Source: Microbispora sp. NBC_01189 (GTDB lineage: Bacteria > Actinomycetota > Actinomycetes > Streptosporangiales > Streptosporangiaceae). From it: a stretch of 64,000 bases of DNA. The stretch's first letter is position 1. Every line of letters begins with the position of its first letter. Positions 17,922 to 26,504 of this stretch are shown one piece after another. The position numbers and the translations under genes are program-made. The notes beneath the pieces are model-generated. The model was not told the DNA's origin and searched no databases. It was given only the letters and a program-made list of their open reading frames with translations. The stretch is from the NCBI RefSeq assembly GCF_036010665.1, contig NZ_CP108581.1:6443501-6507500 (forward strand), in the 5' to 3' direction.

Positions 17922-17956
17922 CGGGCCCCGCCGGACGCGAAGTCCGGCGGGGCCCG
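17922..17956. terminator. Strong hairpin terminator after the M28 peptidase gene
   Basis: CGGGCCCCGCCGGAC (17922-17936) pairs perfectly over 15 bp with GTCCGGCGGGGCCCG (17942-17956) around a 5-nt loop. It lies 26 bp past the peptidase stop codon. There is no U tract, as is usual in actinomycetes. Confidence 0.8.
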
Positions 17957-17982
17957 GTGACAACCCGCGTACGGCCGGGGAG

Positions 17983-19554
17983 TCAGCTGACGGTCAGGAC
18001 GTGCCCGTGGTCCGCGTGGGCGCCCGCGGAGGCCGCGGCCGACGCCCCGGCGATCCGGGCGGTGGGACGGGTGTCCGGCCCGGGCAGGTCACGGCTGAAG
18101 GCGTATACGACGGCCGCCGTGGCGATCGCGCCGGTGTTCAGCGCGAGGGCCTTGTCGTTGATGTTCGCGATGGTGTCGCACGCCTTGTGATAGCAGGAGT
18201 CGTACGCCTGGCCGGCGGTGCCGCCGAACAACGCCTGCTCCGCGGGGGTCTTGACGCCCTCCGCGCCGGTGAACACGCCGCCGGCAGGAATCCCGGCGTC
18301 GATGAACGGCCCGTAGTCCGACCGCCCGTCGAAGTCGGTGCCGACGTGGCCCTGCCGGATGGTGTCGAAGTACTTCTCGAAGAGCTTCTCGATCTCGTCG
18401 GAGCCGGCTGGGCCGGCGGGCGCGCCGGTGGCGTCGGAGTCGTCGCCGTCGTAGATCTTCAACGCGTAGTTGGGAGAGGCGACCATGTCGAAGTTGAGAT
18501 ACAGCTTGATCTTCGCCAGGTCCGCCGGCGGCAGGCTCGCGACGTAGTGCTCCGAGCCGAGCAGGCCCAGCTCCTCGCCGCTCCAGAAGGAGAAGCGCAG
18601 CGCGTTCCGGGTCGGGATGGCGCCGAGCTTCGCGGCGACCTCCAGGATCGCGGCGCTGCCCGAGCCGTTGTCGTTGATGCCCGGCCCCGGCAGCACGCTG
18701 TCGAGGTGCGCCCCGAGCTGCACGACCTTGTTCGGGTCGCCCCACCTGGAGTCGGCGATGACGTTGTGGGTGGTGCGGATCTCGCTGGTGGTGCTCGTCC
18801 TGACGTGGACGACGGTCCCGGCGGCGCCGGCCAGTTCCTGGCCGACCGCGAAGCTCACGCCCACGACGGGGATGTGCACGGTGGGCGCGCCCAGGGTGCC
18901 CTGCAGGGTCTCGGTGCGCCCCGGCTGGCCCTCGTTCATGATGATGACGCCGGCGGCTCCGGCGGCCTGCGCGTTCTCCGCCTTGACCTGGAAGGTGCAG
19001 GTGCCGCGCTGCACCAGCGCGACCGCGCCGGCCGGGAACGAGGCGAAGTCGGCGGCCTCACAGCCGGAGGTGGAACTGCTGGGGGCCGGCCCGGGCGGCA
19101 GCATCAGGTCGACGTTCCGGACCGCGGTCGTGACGTCGCCGGAGCCGGAGTAGGTCATCGTCGCGAACTCCCCGACGGTGCTGCCGTCCGGCGGAGTCGG
19201 CGCGTACGTCTTCGGGGCCGGAGCGGTGCGCTCCAGGGTCGCGGTGGCGTTCTCCTTGAAGAACGGGAACTCGAACGCCTGCAGGGTCACCTTGTAGCCG
19301 GCCTTCTTCAGCACCCCGGCGACGTAGTCGCGGGAGGCCACGTGGCCGGGTGTGCCGGCGGCCCGGGTGTGGCCGTTCGTGTCGGCGATCTGCTGCAGCT
19401 TCGTCAGGTGCTTCTTCACCGCCGACGCGACGATCGTCTGCGCGATCAGCGCGGGATCGGGGTCGGCGCTCGCCGGTGCGGCGGGCAGGAGGGGAAGCAC
19501 GAGGGCGGACGCCGCGACGGCGGCCGCGGCCCGCATGCCGAGGGTGGCGCGCAT
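17983..19554 (-). CDS. Secreted M28-family zinc aminopeptidase with inserted PA domain
   Basis: A 523-residue secreted metallopeptidase similar to Streptomyces griseus aminopeptidase but carrying a protease-associated domain. The signal peptide spans about 1-30 (ends ASA). The PA domain holds CEAADFASFPAGAVALVQRG and GAAGVIIMNEG. The M28 zinc ligands and catalytic residues are in GAHLDSV (His and Asp), NDNGSGS, SGEELGLLGS (catalytic Glu plus ligand), NFDMVAS and YHKACDT. It removes N-terminal residues from extracellular peptides. ATG 19554 has AAGGAGA upstream. A Gly/Ala/His tail follows the catalytic domain. Monocistronic, with its own terminator. Confidence 0.93.
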   Translation of the reverse strand: MRATLGMRAAAAVAASALVLPLLPAAPASADPDPALIAQTIVASAVKKHLTKLQQIADTNGHTRAAGTPGHVASRDYVAGVLKKAGYKVTLQAFEFPFFKENATATLERTAPAPKTYAPTPPDGSTVGEFATMTYSGSGDVTTAVRNVDLMLPPGPAPSSSTSGCEAADFASFPAGAVALVQRGTCTFQVKAENAQAAGAAGVIIMNEGQPGRTETLQGTLGAPTVHIPVVGVSFAVGQELAGAAGTVVHVRTSTTSEIRTTHNVIADSRWGDPNKVVQLGAHLDSVLPGPGINDNGSGSAAILEVAAKLGAIPTRNALRFSFWSGEELGLLGSEHYVASLPPADLAKIKLYLNFDMVASPNYALKIYDGDDSDATGAPAGPAGSDEIEKLFEKYFDTIRQGHVGTDFDGRSDYGPFIDAGIPAGGVFTGAEGVKTPAEQALFGGTAGQAYDSCYHKACDTIANINDKALALNTGAIATAAVVYAFSRDLPGPDTRPTARIAGASAAASAGAHADHGHVLTVS

Positions 19555-19718
19555 TGGGCTCTCCTTCGGGTCCAATGACGATCCGAGACGGCCCAGCAGG
19601 CTGGGGACCGAGATCGGCCTCCGCTGGACACTGATCGGGAAACTAACCGCGTTCCGCCGATGTGGGAAGGCCCTCTTTTCCGGAAGCTTTTCCGGACGCC
19701 ACCTTTCCTGGTAAAAAA

Positions 19719-20612
19719 TCAGCTTTCGGCCGCCCAGTCGAGCAGAGACCCGGCGGTGTCCCAGCGGCGGCTGGAGTCGTCCTCGCCGAGGATGACGCCG
19801 ACCAGACGGTGGTCGTGGCGGTCGGCCGCGAACGCCAGGCAGAACCCGGCGGCGTTGGTGAAGCCGGTCTTCACGCCGATCGCGCCGGGCAGGCCGAGCA
19901 TGTGGTTGGTGTTGGACCAGTCGTACCTGCCGTCATCGGTCGAGTGGTGACGGGTCGAGGTGATTTTGGTGAAGATCGGGTCGCGCAGCGCGATCGCCGC
20001 GAGTCGGGCCTGGTCGCGGGCGGTGGAGTAGCCGTCCCCGCCCCGCGTGGGCAGCCCGTCGGCGTTGACGTAGTGCGTGTCGTTCAGCCCGAGGCTCTTG
20101 GCGGCGGCGTTCATCTTGGCCACGAAGCCGGCCACTCCCGGGCCGTACGCGCGGGCCAGGGCGTGCGCGGCGTCCGCGCCCGAGGGGAGCAGCAGCGCGT
20201 AGAGCAGTTCCCCGACCTGAAGGCTGTCGCCGGCGTCGAGATCGGCCGCCGTGCCGTCGTTGTCGCCGGCGTAGGAGACGTCCTCGCGCTTGATCGTCAC
20301 CTGGTCGGACAGGTTCGCCTCGCGCAACACGACATAGGCGGTCATGATCTTGGTGAGGCTGGCGACCGGCATCCGCTCGCCGGCGTTCTTGTCCAGCAGT
20401 TCCCGGCCCGTGGTCGCGTCGAAAAGATAGACGGCCCGGCCGTACGCGTGCGGCGCCGCGTACGCGGGAAACGCCGCGGTGTGTTCGCGGACCGAGGCGA
20501 CGGACAAGCCGGGAGCGGCCGTGGGGGGCTGCGCGAGCGCGGGCGACGCGACCCCCGTGAACAGGGCAAAGGCCGCCATGAAGACACCAAGGGAAAGCTT
20601 ACGGGTCGGCAT
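19719..20612 (-). CDS. D-alanyl-D-alanine carboxypeptidase, S11 family
   Basis: A 297-residue exported penicillin-binding protein that trims pentapeptide stems of peptidoglycan. The signal peptide is 1-27 (ends ALA). The serine active site is S85-x-x-K88 (ASLTKI), the second motif is S144-G145-A in LLLPSGADAAH, where S-x-N or S-G-C/N is usual, and the third is K248-T249-G250 (GVKTGFT). There is no clear C-terminal membrane anchor, so it may be released or wall-associated. ATG 20612 lacks a good Shine-Dalgarno sequence. The gene stands alone between two secreted peptidase genes. Confidence 0.92.
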   Translation of the reverse strand: MPTRKLSLGVFMAAFALFTGVASPALAQPPTAAPGLSVASVREHTAAFPAYAAPHAYGRAVYLFDATTGRELLDKNAGERMPVASLTKIMTAYVVLREANLSDQVTIKREDVSYAGDNDGTAADLDAGDSLQVGELLYALLLPSGADAAHALARAYGPGVAGFVAKMNAAAKSLGLNDTHYVNADGLPTRGGDGYSTARDQARLAAIALRDPIFTKITSTRHHSTDDGRYDWSNTNHMLGLPGAIGVKTGFTNAAGFCLAFAADRHDHRLVGVILGEDDSSRRWDTAGSLLDWAAES

Positions 20613-20812
20613 GCGTTTCAGCGTGCCATGACGATTCCTGCACTTTGGATGATTAACAGCAAAGAATCGGCAAAGCGCGTGACCAATGTGACTTCTGGAG
20701 GTTTGAGAAATAACTGGTAGTGCGGTGAGGGGCCGGATACGTATTCCTGCCGATGTGCCCGGCCGCCGGGTTGCCTACCGTCGAGGACGCCGACGAGACC
20801 CCGAGGTGAGCC

Positions 20813-22099
20813 ATGCGCGTGCCGACCGCGTTCCTGTCCACCCTCCTGTCCACCCTCCTGTCCGCGCTCCTGTCCGCCGTCCTCATCGTGCCCACCCCGG
20901 CCACCGCCACAGTGGCCGGGACCAAACCCCCGCCCGGCGGCGTCGACGTCGTCTACCAGCGGGCCGTCTTCGGCCCCGGCACGCGGGAGGGCGTGCGGGC
21001 GGGGAAGACCCTCTCCTTCGCCACCCCCGTGGGCACGATCTCCTACGCCGACGCTCTCGGCACGAAGAGCTGGGAGTACGCCCGGTGGACCGGCCCCGAG
21101 CGGCCGGTCGGGTTCGCCGCCACCGAACTGGTGGCCTCGTGGACCGCCGACGTCCCGGCCGGAAGCTGGCTGCAGGTCGAGATGCGCGGCCGCCACGCCG
21201 CCGGGCAAACGAAGTGGTATGTCCTCGGCCGCTGGGCGTACGGCGACGAGGACATCCGCCGCACGTCGCTGTCAGGACAGCGTGACGCCGACGGCACGGT
21301 CTCGGTCGACACGTTCGTGGCCGCGGCGGGCAGGGCGATCACCGCGTACCAGCTGCGCGTGACGTTGTACCGCACGCCGGGCTCGGCCGTGCGGCCGGTG
21401 GTCCGCACGCTCGGCGCGATGGCCTCCGCCGTGCCGGACCGGGAGACCGTGCCGGTGAGCCCGGGCGGCGTCGCGTGGGGCCTCGAACTGCCCGTGCCGC
21501 GCCGCTCGCAGAACGTCCACGAAGGCCACTACCCGCAGTGGGACGGCGGGGGAGAGGCCTGGTGCAGCCCGACCTCGACCACCATGGCGCTCGGCTACTG
21601 GGGCAGGTGGCCGAGCGCGCGGGACACCTCCTGGGTGGACCCCGCCGATCCGGCCCCCGAGGTCGACTACGCCGCCCGCCACACCTACGACTACGCGTAC
21701 GAGGGCGCGGGCAACTGGCCGTTCAACACCGCCTACGCCGGGCGTTACGGCATGGAGGGGTTCGTCACCCGGCTGCGCTCACTGACCGAGCTGGAGCGGC
21801 TGATCAGGGCGGGCGTCCCGGTCGTCACCTCCCAGTCGTTCAAGGCGGAGGAACTGCCCGGCGCGGGATACAGCACGAACGGCCACCTCATGGTGATCAT
21901 CGGCTTCACCGCCACGGGCGACGTGATCGCCAACGACCCCGCCTCGCGGGACGACGCCGCGGTGCGGCGGGTCTACCCCCGGGCGAACTTCGAGAACGTC
22001 TGGCTGCGCAGCACCGGCAGCGGCGGGATCGTGTACGTCATCCACCCGCCGGGCCACCGGCTGCCCGCCACGACGCCGGGCCTGCCGGCCAACTGGTGA
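20813..22099 (+). CDS. Secreted C39-like cysteine peptidase
   Basis: A 428-residue secreted protein. The signal peptide is unusual: its hydrophobic core is built from a tandem repeat (STLL-STLL-SALL-SAVL). A jelly-roll-like N-terminal half with repeated beta strands is followed by a papain-like C39-type domain with the catalytic Cys in EAWCSPTSTTMAL (about residue 251), the His in NGHLMVIIGF and the Asp in VIANDPASRDD. Related proteins are called peptidase C39 family or BtlZ-like, and their substrates are unknown. GAGGTG precedes ATG 20813. Confidence 0.88.
   Translation: MRVPTAFLSTLLSTLLSALLSAVLIVPTPATATVAGTKPPPGGVDVVYQRAVFGPGTREGVRAGKTLSFATPVGTISYADALGTKSWEYARWTGPERPVGFAATELVASWTADVPAGSWLQVEMRGRHAAGQTKWYVLGRWAYGDEDIRRTSLSGQRDADGTVSVDTFVAAAGRAITAYQLRVTLYRTPGSAVRPVVRTLGAMASAVPDRETVPVSPGGVAWGLELPVPRRSQNVHEGHYPQWDGGGEAWCSPTSTTMALGYWGRWPSARDTSWVDPADPAPEVDYAARHTYDYAYEGAGNWPFNTAYAGRYGMEGFVTRLRSLTELERLIRAGVPVVTSQSFKAEELPGAGYSTNGHLMVIIGFTATGDVIANDPASRDDAAVRRVYPRANFENVWLRSTGSGGIVYVIHPPGHRLPATTPGLPANW
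20831..20878 (+). repeat. Four 12-bp tandem repeats inside the signal peptide
   Basis: The unit CTCCTGTCCACC recurs four times with small changes, in frame, adding four residues per copy to the hydrophobic core. Copy-number change would lengthen or shorten the signal peptide. Confidence 0.85.
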
Positions 22100-22115
22100 C
22101 CCCGCCGGCCCAGCG

Positions 22116-22964
22116 TCAGCGGAAGGCGGCCGCGTTGCGCCGCGCCCAGTCCGAGAAGGGGCGCGGCGCACGGCCGAGGACCCGCTCGACCTCCGGGCTG
22201 ACCCGCCGCTCGCCGGGGGTCGGCTCGCCGAGGATGGCCAGGGTGCCGTCGGCCACCTCCTCGGGCATGAAGGCCGCCATCAGCGCGCGTGCCTCGTCGC
22301 GGCTCTGCTCGGCGAACCGTACGGGCTCGCCGAGCGCGTCGCCGAGCGCGGCGGCGATCTGGCGGGGAGAGACCCGCTCCGGCCCGGTGAGCTCGTAGAC
22401 CCGGCCGTCGTGGCCGGGCTCCCGCAGTGCCGCCGCCGCGACCTCGGCGATGTCGCCGGGATCGACGACCGGCAGCCCGACGTCTCCGAACGGGGCGGTC
22501 ACCGTGCGACGTAGCCGGACGGACTCCGCCCAGGCGAAGGCGTTGGAGGCGAAGCCGCCCGGCCGCAGGATCGTCCACTCCAGCCCCGAGTTCCTGACCT
22601 CGCTCTCGTCCTCCAGGGCCCGCAGGCCGTGACCCGGGGAGAGCGGGCGCGTCCCGGCGGACTGGGAGGACAGCAGGACGACCCGGCGCACCCCCGCCTC
22701 CGCGGCGACGCGGAGGATCGGCCGCACGTTCCCGCCCATGGCCAGGTAGTCCCCCGGCGTCACCAGGAACAGGGCGTCCGCCCCCTCCAGCGCGGGGCGC
22801 AGGCCGGCGGGATCGGCCAGGTCCGCGGCGACCGTACGGACCCCCTCGGGCACGTCGGCGGCGGAGACGCGGCGGGCGACGGCGGTGACCTCCTCTCCCG
22901 CCTCCGCCAGAAGCCGGACCAGGACCCGGCCGACGTTCCCGGTGGCTCCCGTGACGACGATCAT
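22116..22964 (-). CDS. NmrA/SDR-type NAD(P)H-binding protein
   Basis: A 282-residue Rossmann-fold protein of the atypical SDR/NmrA group (NAD(P)H azoreductase or quinone reductase-like). The N-terminal nucleotide motif is VTGATGNVGR, followed by the ALFLVTP and VVLLSSQSA strands, and LEWTILRPGGFASNAFAW in the usual position of the substrate loop; the catalytic Tyr-Lys pair of classical SDRs is absent. ATG 22964 has GAGGAG upstream. It is divergent from a TetR regulator with matching operators in front of both genes, so it is probably the regulator's target and responds to an electrophile or quinone-like ligand. Confidence 0.88.
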   Translation of the reverse strand: MIVVTGATGNVGRVLVRLLAEAGEEVTAVARRVSAADVPEGVRTVAADLADPAGLRPALEGADALFLVTPGDYLAMGGNVRPILRVAAEAGVRRVVLLSSQSAGTRPLSPGHGLRALEDESEVRNSGLEWTILRPGGFASNAFAWAESVRLRRTVTAPFGDVGLPVVDPGDIAEVAAAALREPGHDGRVYELTGPERVSPRQIAAALGDALGEPVRFAEQSRDEARALMAAFMPEEVADGTLAILGEPTPGERRVSPEVERVLGRAPRPFSDWARRNAAAFR

Positions 22965-22978
22965 AGTGTTCTCCTCTG

Positions 22979-22998
22979 AGTTAGTTAGTTGGCTGACT
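22979..22998. promoter_or_regulatory. TetR operator copy before the NmrA-like gene
   Basis: A 20-bp site (AGTTAGTTAG then TTGGCTGACT) matches the operator at 23031-23050 at 16 of 20 positions. It lies just upstream of the ribosome-binding site of the NmrA-like gene. Repression by the adjacent TetR protein is inferred. Confidence 0.6.
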
Positions 22999-23030
22999 CA
23001 GAGAGAACCGTAGCACGGCGCGCCGCCTAT

Positions 23031-23050
23031 AGTCAGTCAGGTGACTGACT
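23031..23050. promoter_or_regulatory. Perfect TetR operator over the regulator's own start codon
   Basis: AGTCAGTCA-GG-TGACTGACT is a perfect 9-bp inverted repeat with 2 bp between halves. The TetR GTG start (23041) lies in its centre, so binding would block transcription of the gene, which probably has a leaderless mRNA. Confidence 0.75.
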
Positions 23051-23631
23051 CGACCGTCTCCCGCGTGCGGGCCGCGAGCGCCAAGCGGCGGCGGCTCACG
23101 TCCGCCGCCGCCGAGGTGGTGCACCGGCAGGGCGCCGAGCGCACGACCATCGCCGACATCGCCCGCGCCGCCGGCGTCCCGGTGGGCAACGTGTACTACT
23201 ACTTCAAGACCAAGGACGAGCTGGTCGCCGCCGCTCTGGACGAACACGCCCGGCATCTCGCGGAGCTGACCGGACGGCTGGAGCGGCTGCCCGATCCGCG
23301 TGAGCGGCTCAAGGGGCTGGTGGAGACCTGGATCGGCCGGCGTGACGTCGCGGCGCGGTGGGGCTGCCCGACCGGCACGCTCGCCGCCGAGCTGGACAAG
23401 CGCGGCGACGGCGGGCTGGACGCGGAGGCGGGAAAGGTGATCCGGCTGCTGCTCGACTGGGCCGAGCGCCAGTTCCGCGAGCTGGGCCTGCCCGAGCCCG
23501 ACGGGCTCGCGCTGACCCTGGTGGGCGCCTATCAGGGCATGTCGCTGCTGGCCAACGCGCTGCGCGATCCCGAGATCATGACCCGCGAGGGCAACCGGCT
23601 GCTCGGCTGGCTCGGCTCACTGCCCGGCTGA
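23041..23631 (+). CDS. TetR family transcriptional regulator
   Basis: A 196-residue repressor with an N-terminal HTH (TIADIARAAGVPVGNVYYYFKTKDEL) and a helical ligand-binding domain of the TetR_C_6-like type. GTG 23041 has no Shine-Dalgarno sequence and lies inside its own operator. It is divergent from the NmrA-like oxidoreductase, the classic layout of a local repressor/target pair. The ligand is unknown, but the target suggests reactive electrophiles. Confidence 0.92.
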   Translation: MTDSTVSRVRAASAKRRRLTSAAAEVVHRQGAERTTIADIARAAGVPVGNVYYYFKTKDELVAAALDEHARHLAELTGRLERLPDPRERLKGLVETWIGRRDVAARWGCPTGTLAAELDKRGDGGLDAEAGKVIRLLLDWAERQFRELGLPEPDGLALTLVGAYQGMSLLANALRDPEIMTREGNRLLGWLGSLPG

Positions 23632-23649
23632 GCTGCCCGGCTGACCCGG

Positions 23650-25384
23650 TCAGCCCGAGCCGCCTTGGCGCCGTGACAGGAGCGTGGTCAGGGCGGTGGT
23701 CCGGGCGGCGTCCCAGCCGTCCGGCGGCGCGATCCGCGCCCAGGCGTTGGCCACCTCGCCGTCGTAGTCGTGGCCGTGGCCGGGCGGCGCGTCGAGGGAG
23801 AACACCAGATCCGCGGTGACCTGCCAGAACGTGACGAACGGATACCAGTGGATCCAGGGCAGCACGTCGTCGCCGCGCCGTTCCTCCAGCCAGTCCGGGC
23901 GGCCGAGGACCAGCCGCGGGGTCCACCACACGATCGGATCGGAGGGATGCTGGAGGTAGACCACCCGTGACCCGGCCCAGGCGGAGGCGGGCGCGGCCAG
24001 ATCGGCGGGCCCGTTGGCGAAGCGCACGGTCTCGCCGTCCCGGTAGACGGGCAGCACCTCCCGGCTGCCCGGGGCGCGGCCGTCCACGAACCGCCGCCAC
24101 AGCGGGCTGCTGTCGGGCGGCCCGACGAACAGCGCGCCGTCGGTGCGCTCGCGCAGGTCGCGGTCGTCGCGGAAGGCCGACTCCGCGCCGAACGCCCCCA
24201 GGCTCTCCCCGAACACCAGCAGCCGGGGCCGGTGACCGGCGGGCAGCCGCGACCACCGGGCGTACACCTGGCCGAACAGCTCGCGCCCCGCCGCCGTGAC
24301 GCGCTCGCGGTCCACCAGGAACGACAGCCAGCTCGGCAGGTAGGAGTACTGCATCGAGACGAGCGCGGAGTCCCCGCCGTACATGAACTCCAGCGCGGCG
24401 GCCGCCTGGGGATCCACCCAGCCCGTGCCGGTCGTCGTGATCACGCACAGCACCGCCCGGCGGAACGCGCCGGTCCGGTCCAGTTCCCGTACGGCGAGGG
24501 CGGCCCGCTCGCGGGCGGTCGCCGCCGAGTCGAGCCCCGCGTAGACCCGGACCGGCGGGAGCGCGGGCCGCCCGGTGAAACCGCTCAGCTCCGACGGCGG
24601 GGGCGCCGGCGACGAACGCCCGGCCCTCCAGGCCGAGCGACGCGAAGGAGACCAGAGAGGAGGGGCCGCCCGAGACGGCGGCGGACCGGGGCGGCGAGGT
24701 GCCGGGGGCGGTCTCGCTGTTGATCGCCGCGAAGCTGTTGTCGGCCCCTCTGAGCAGGGCCTCCGTGAGGATCCCGTCGGTCAGCAGGACGGCCAGCACG
24801 CCCACGCCGAGCCCCGCGGCCAGCCGCGCCGCCGCGGCGGGGATCCACCGCCCGAGCACGCCTCCGAGCGCCCGGGCCGCGACGCGCAGCGCGCGGGCGG
24901 CGGCCAGCAGGAGCAGAAAGACCGCCGCCGCGACGAACGGCACGCCGAGATAGCCGAGCCGTTCCGGCGGGCGCAGCCCCATCAGCGGGTAGATGGCCCG
25001 CTGGGCGCGTACGCCGAGGACCAGCGACGCGGCGCCCAGCCCGCAGCCGAACGTCGCGACCAGGCGGCGCACCCGCCGCCGTCCCGTACGGCGCCATTTC
25101 TCGCGCCATCTCTCGCAACGTCCCTCGCGCCATTTCTCGCGCCGGGCCCCGGGACACCACCGGGCGGCCGTGGCGGCGCTCCGGCGGGCCAGGGCGCCGG
25201 CGGTCACCCCGGCGAGGTATCCGGTCGCGGTCAGCACCCCCGCGATGATCCCCTGCAGCGGCCAGGAGCGGGGCAGCAGCGACGGCGTGAGGGACAGGCA
25301 GAAGAAGATCGCGGCGAACAGGATCCCGGCCGTGTCCAGGGCCGTGTCCAGCGCTCCGCCGAGCCGCACCCGCCCTTCCCGCAT
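23650..25384 (-). pseudogene. Frameshifted membrane-anchored alpha/beta-hydrolase (Abhydrolase_9 family)
   Basis: The N-terminal half (25384 to about 24604) encodes several membrane helices (GILFAAIFFCLSLTPSLLPR, PFVAAAVFLLLLAAARAL, LGVGVLAVLLTDGI) and reads to GLEGRAFVAGAP. The C-terminal half continues in another frame from PPSELSGFTGRP through GTGWVDPQAAAALEFMYGGD, VFGESLGAFGAE (nucleophile-elbow-like GESLG) and HPSDPIVWW to the stop at 23650. The frame changes at a run of five G (24599-24603); six would restore one 577-residue protein. Either the gene is broken, or there is a sequencing error, or frameshifting occurs. ATG 25384 has GGGGG upstream. Function of the intact family is poorly known. 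Confidence 0.75.
25091..25138 (-). repeat. Four 12-bp tandem repeats in the membrane hydrolase gene
   Basis: GCGCCATTTCTC recurs four times with changes, encoding the charged stretch REKWREGRCERWREKW between two membrane segments. It remains in frame with the N-terminal half of the gene. Confidence 0.75.
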
Positions 25385-25468
25385 CAGGCCCCCGATTCGC
25401 CGCCTGTTCACCGATCTCGCGGAGCGGGCAGGCTGTCAAGTCACCGGCAGGTCACCGCCCCGCACCCC

Positions 25469-25501
25469 GCGTCGTCCCCGCGTCGTCCCCGCGTCGTCCC
25501 C
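25469..25501. repeat. Three perfect 11-bp tandem repeats, intergenic
   Basis: GCGTCGTCCCC occurs three times without a mismatch between the membrane hydrolase and flavin reductase genes. The 11-bp unit would break a reading frame and is found only outside coding sequence. Confidence 0.85.
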
Positions 25502-25512
25502 GCGCCGCCGTC

Positions 25513-26100
25513 TCACCCCCAGTGGTCGCCCCAGCCCCACAGGTTGGGGCCGAGCGCCGTGGCGGGGTCGTCGTGGTACACGCCGAACCTGCCGCGGAAG
25601 AACAGCATCGGCCGCTGCTCCGGGTGGACGGGTTCGAGTTCGCGGACGAGGCCGATCACGACGTCGTGGTCTCCGGCCACGTGCACCTCCCGCACCTCGC
25701 CGTGGACGCGCAGCAGCACGTCACGCAGGGCGGGCGTGCCCCGGTGGGACAGGTCCCAGGCGAGCCCGGCGAACTTGTCGCCGTTGCTCGATCCGAACCT
25801 GGCGCACACGTCGACCTGCTCCTCGCCGAGGACGTTGACGCAGAAGCGGCCGGACCTCCTGATCCGCGGCCAGGCGCGGCCCCTGTGGTCGGCGCAGAAG
25901 AGCACGAGCGGCGGATCGAGGGACACCGACGCGAACGACTGGCAGGCGAACCCCACCGGCTCTCCGTCGTCCAGACCCGTGACCACGGTCACGCCGGTCG
26001 CGAACGTGCCGAGCGCGCGCCGGAACTCCGCGGGCGACGGCGGCGGCACGTCGCCGGAGCCGGGGTCGCCGAGGCCGGGGCCGGCGGAAGCTGCGGTCAT
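25513..26100 (-). CDS. Flavin reductase family protein (HpaC/DszD-like)
   Basis: A 195-residue split-barrel FMN-binding oxidoreductase. Hallmarks are FRRALGTFATGVTVVTG, PVGFACQSFASVSLDPPLVLFC, RFCVNVLGEEQ, and the GDHDVVIGLV strand near the C-terminus. Such proteins give reduced FMN/FAD to a partner monooxygenase. ATG 26100 has GAGGTGG upstream. No partner oxygenase is adjacent; the nearest candidate is the acyl-CoA-dehydrogenase-like monooxygenase at 34.3 kb, which has its own reductase. Confidence 0.9.
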   Translation of the reverse strand: MTAASAGPGLGDPGSGDVPPPSPAEFRRALGTFATGVTVVTGLDDGEPVGFACQSFASVSLDPPLVLFCADHRGRAWPRIRRSGRFCVNVLGEEQVDVCARFGSSNGDKFAGLAWDLSHRGTPALRDVLLRVHGEVREVHVAGDHDVVIGLVRELEPVHPEQRPMLFFRGRFGVYHDDPATALGPNLWGWGDHWG

Positions 26101-26354
26101 GGGTCCACCTCTCGCGTGACTCAGCGCTCAGGTCAGTCACGAACTTACAAACCTCCTCGGCGCCGCTTCGCACGGGATCCCGTCCAGCGGGCCGCCCGTG
26201 CGACGAGTCCGCCCAGGTAAAAACATGTTTTGTCAGGTTTACACCATTGTTGAGCTGTATGTACCTTTGGGAGTCACGGCATGCGTGCCGGTGACCTCCG
26301 TGTCGCCTCCCTTGCCGTGTCGTTGCCCGGACCGTGCGCTCACCAGGGCGTGCG

Positions 26355-26477
26355 GCCGCCGAGTCCGCGTTCCGCGGAGCCGGGGACCCACTTTTCGGGG
26401 TGAATCGCCGCGCAGCCCCCCAGATGCGCTCGTAGGGCACTTCCTGCCCGAACCCGTCAGCTAACCCGGTAGGCGGC
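26355..26477 (+). promoter_or_regulatory. c-di-AMP riboswitch (ydaO/yuaA type)
   Basis: The outer P1 stem pairs GCCGCC (26355-26360) with GGCGGC (26472-26477). Between them are the conserved blocks of the ydaO aptamer: GGAGCCGGGGACCCA, CTTTTCGGGGTGAATC, then TAGGGCA and GAACCCGTCAGCTAACCCGGT. In actinomycetes this element commonly precedes genes for cell-wall hydrolases and turns them off at high c-di-AMP. It lies directly before the GH25 lysozyme gene, whose AAGGAG follows 8 nt after P1. About 250 bp of leader/promoter DNA with an AT-rich patch (26220-26265) precedes it. Confidence 0.93.
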
Positions 26478-26504
26478 ATGGAAGCAAGGAGCTCAACCCG
26501 CGTC

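Noticed and set aside
23576-25411. A single 611-residue protein in one frame
   Set aside because: After residue about 270 the frame becomes Arg/Pro-rich without family match, while the other frame carries the conserved hydrolase domain.
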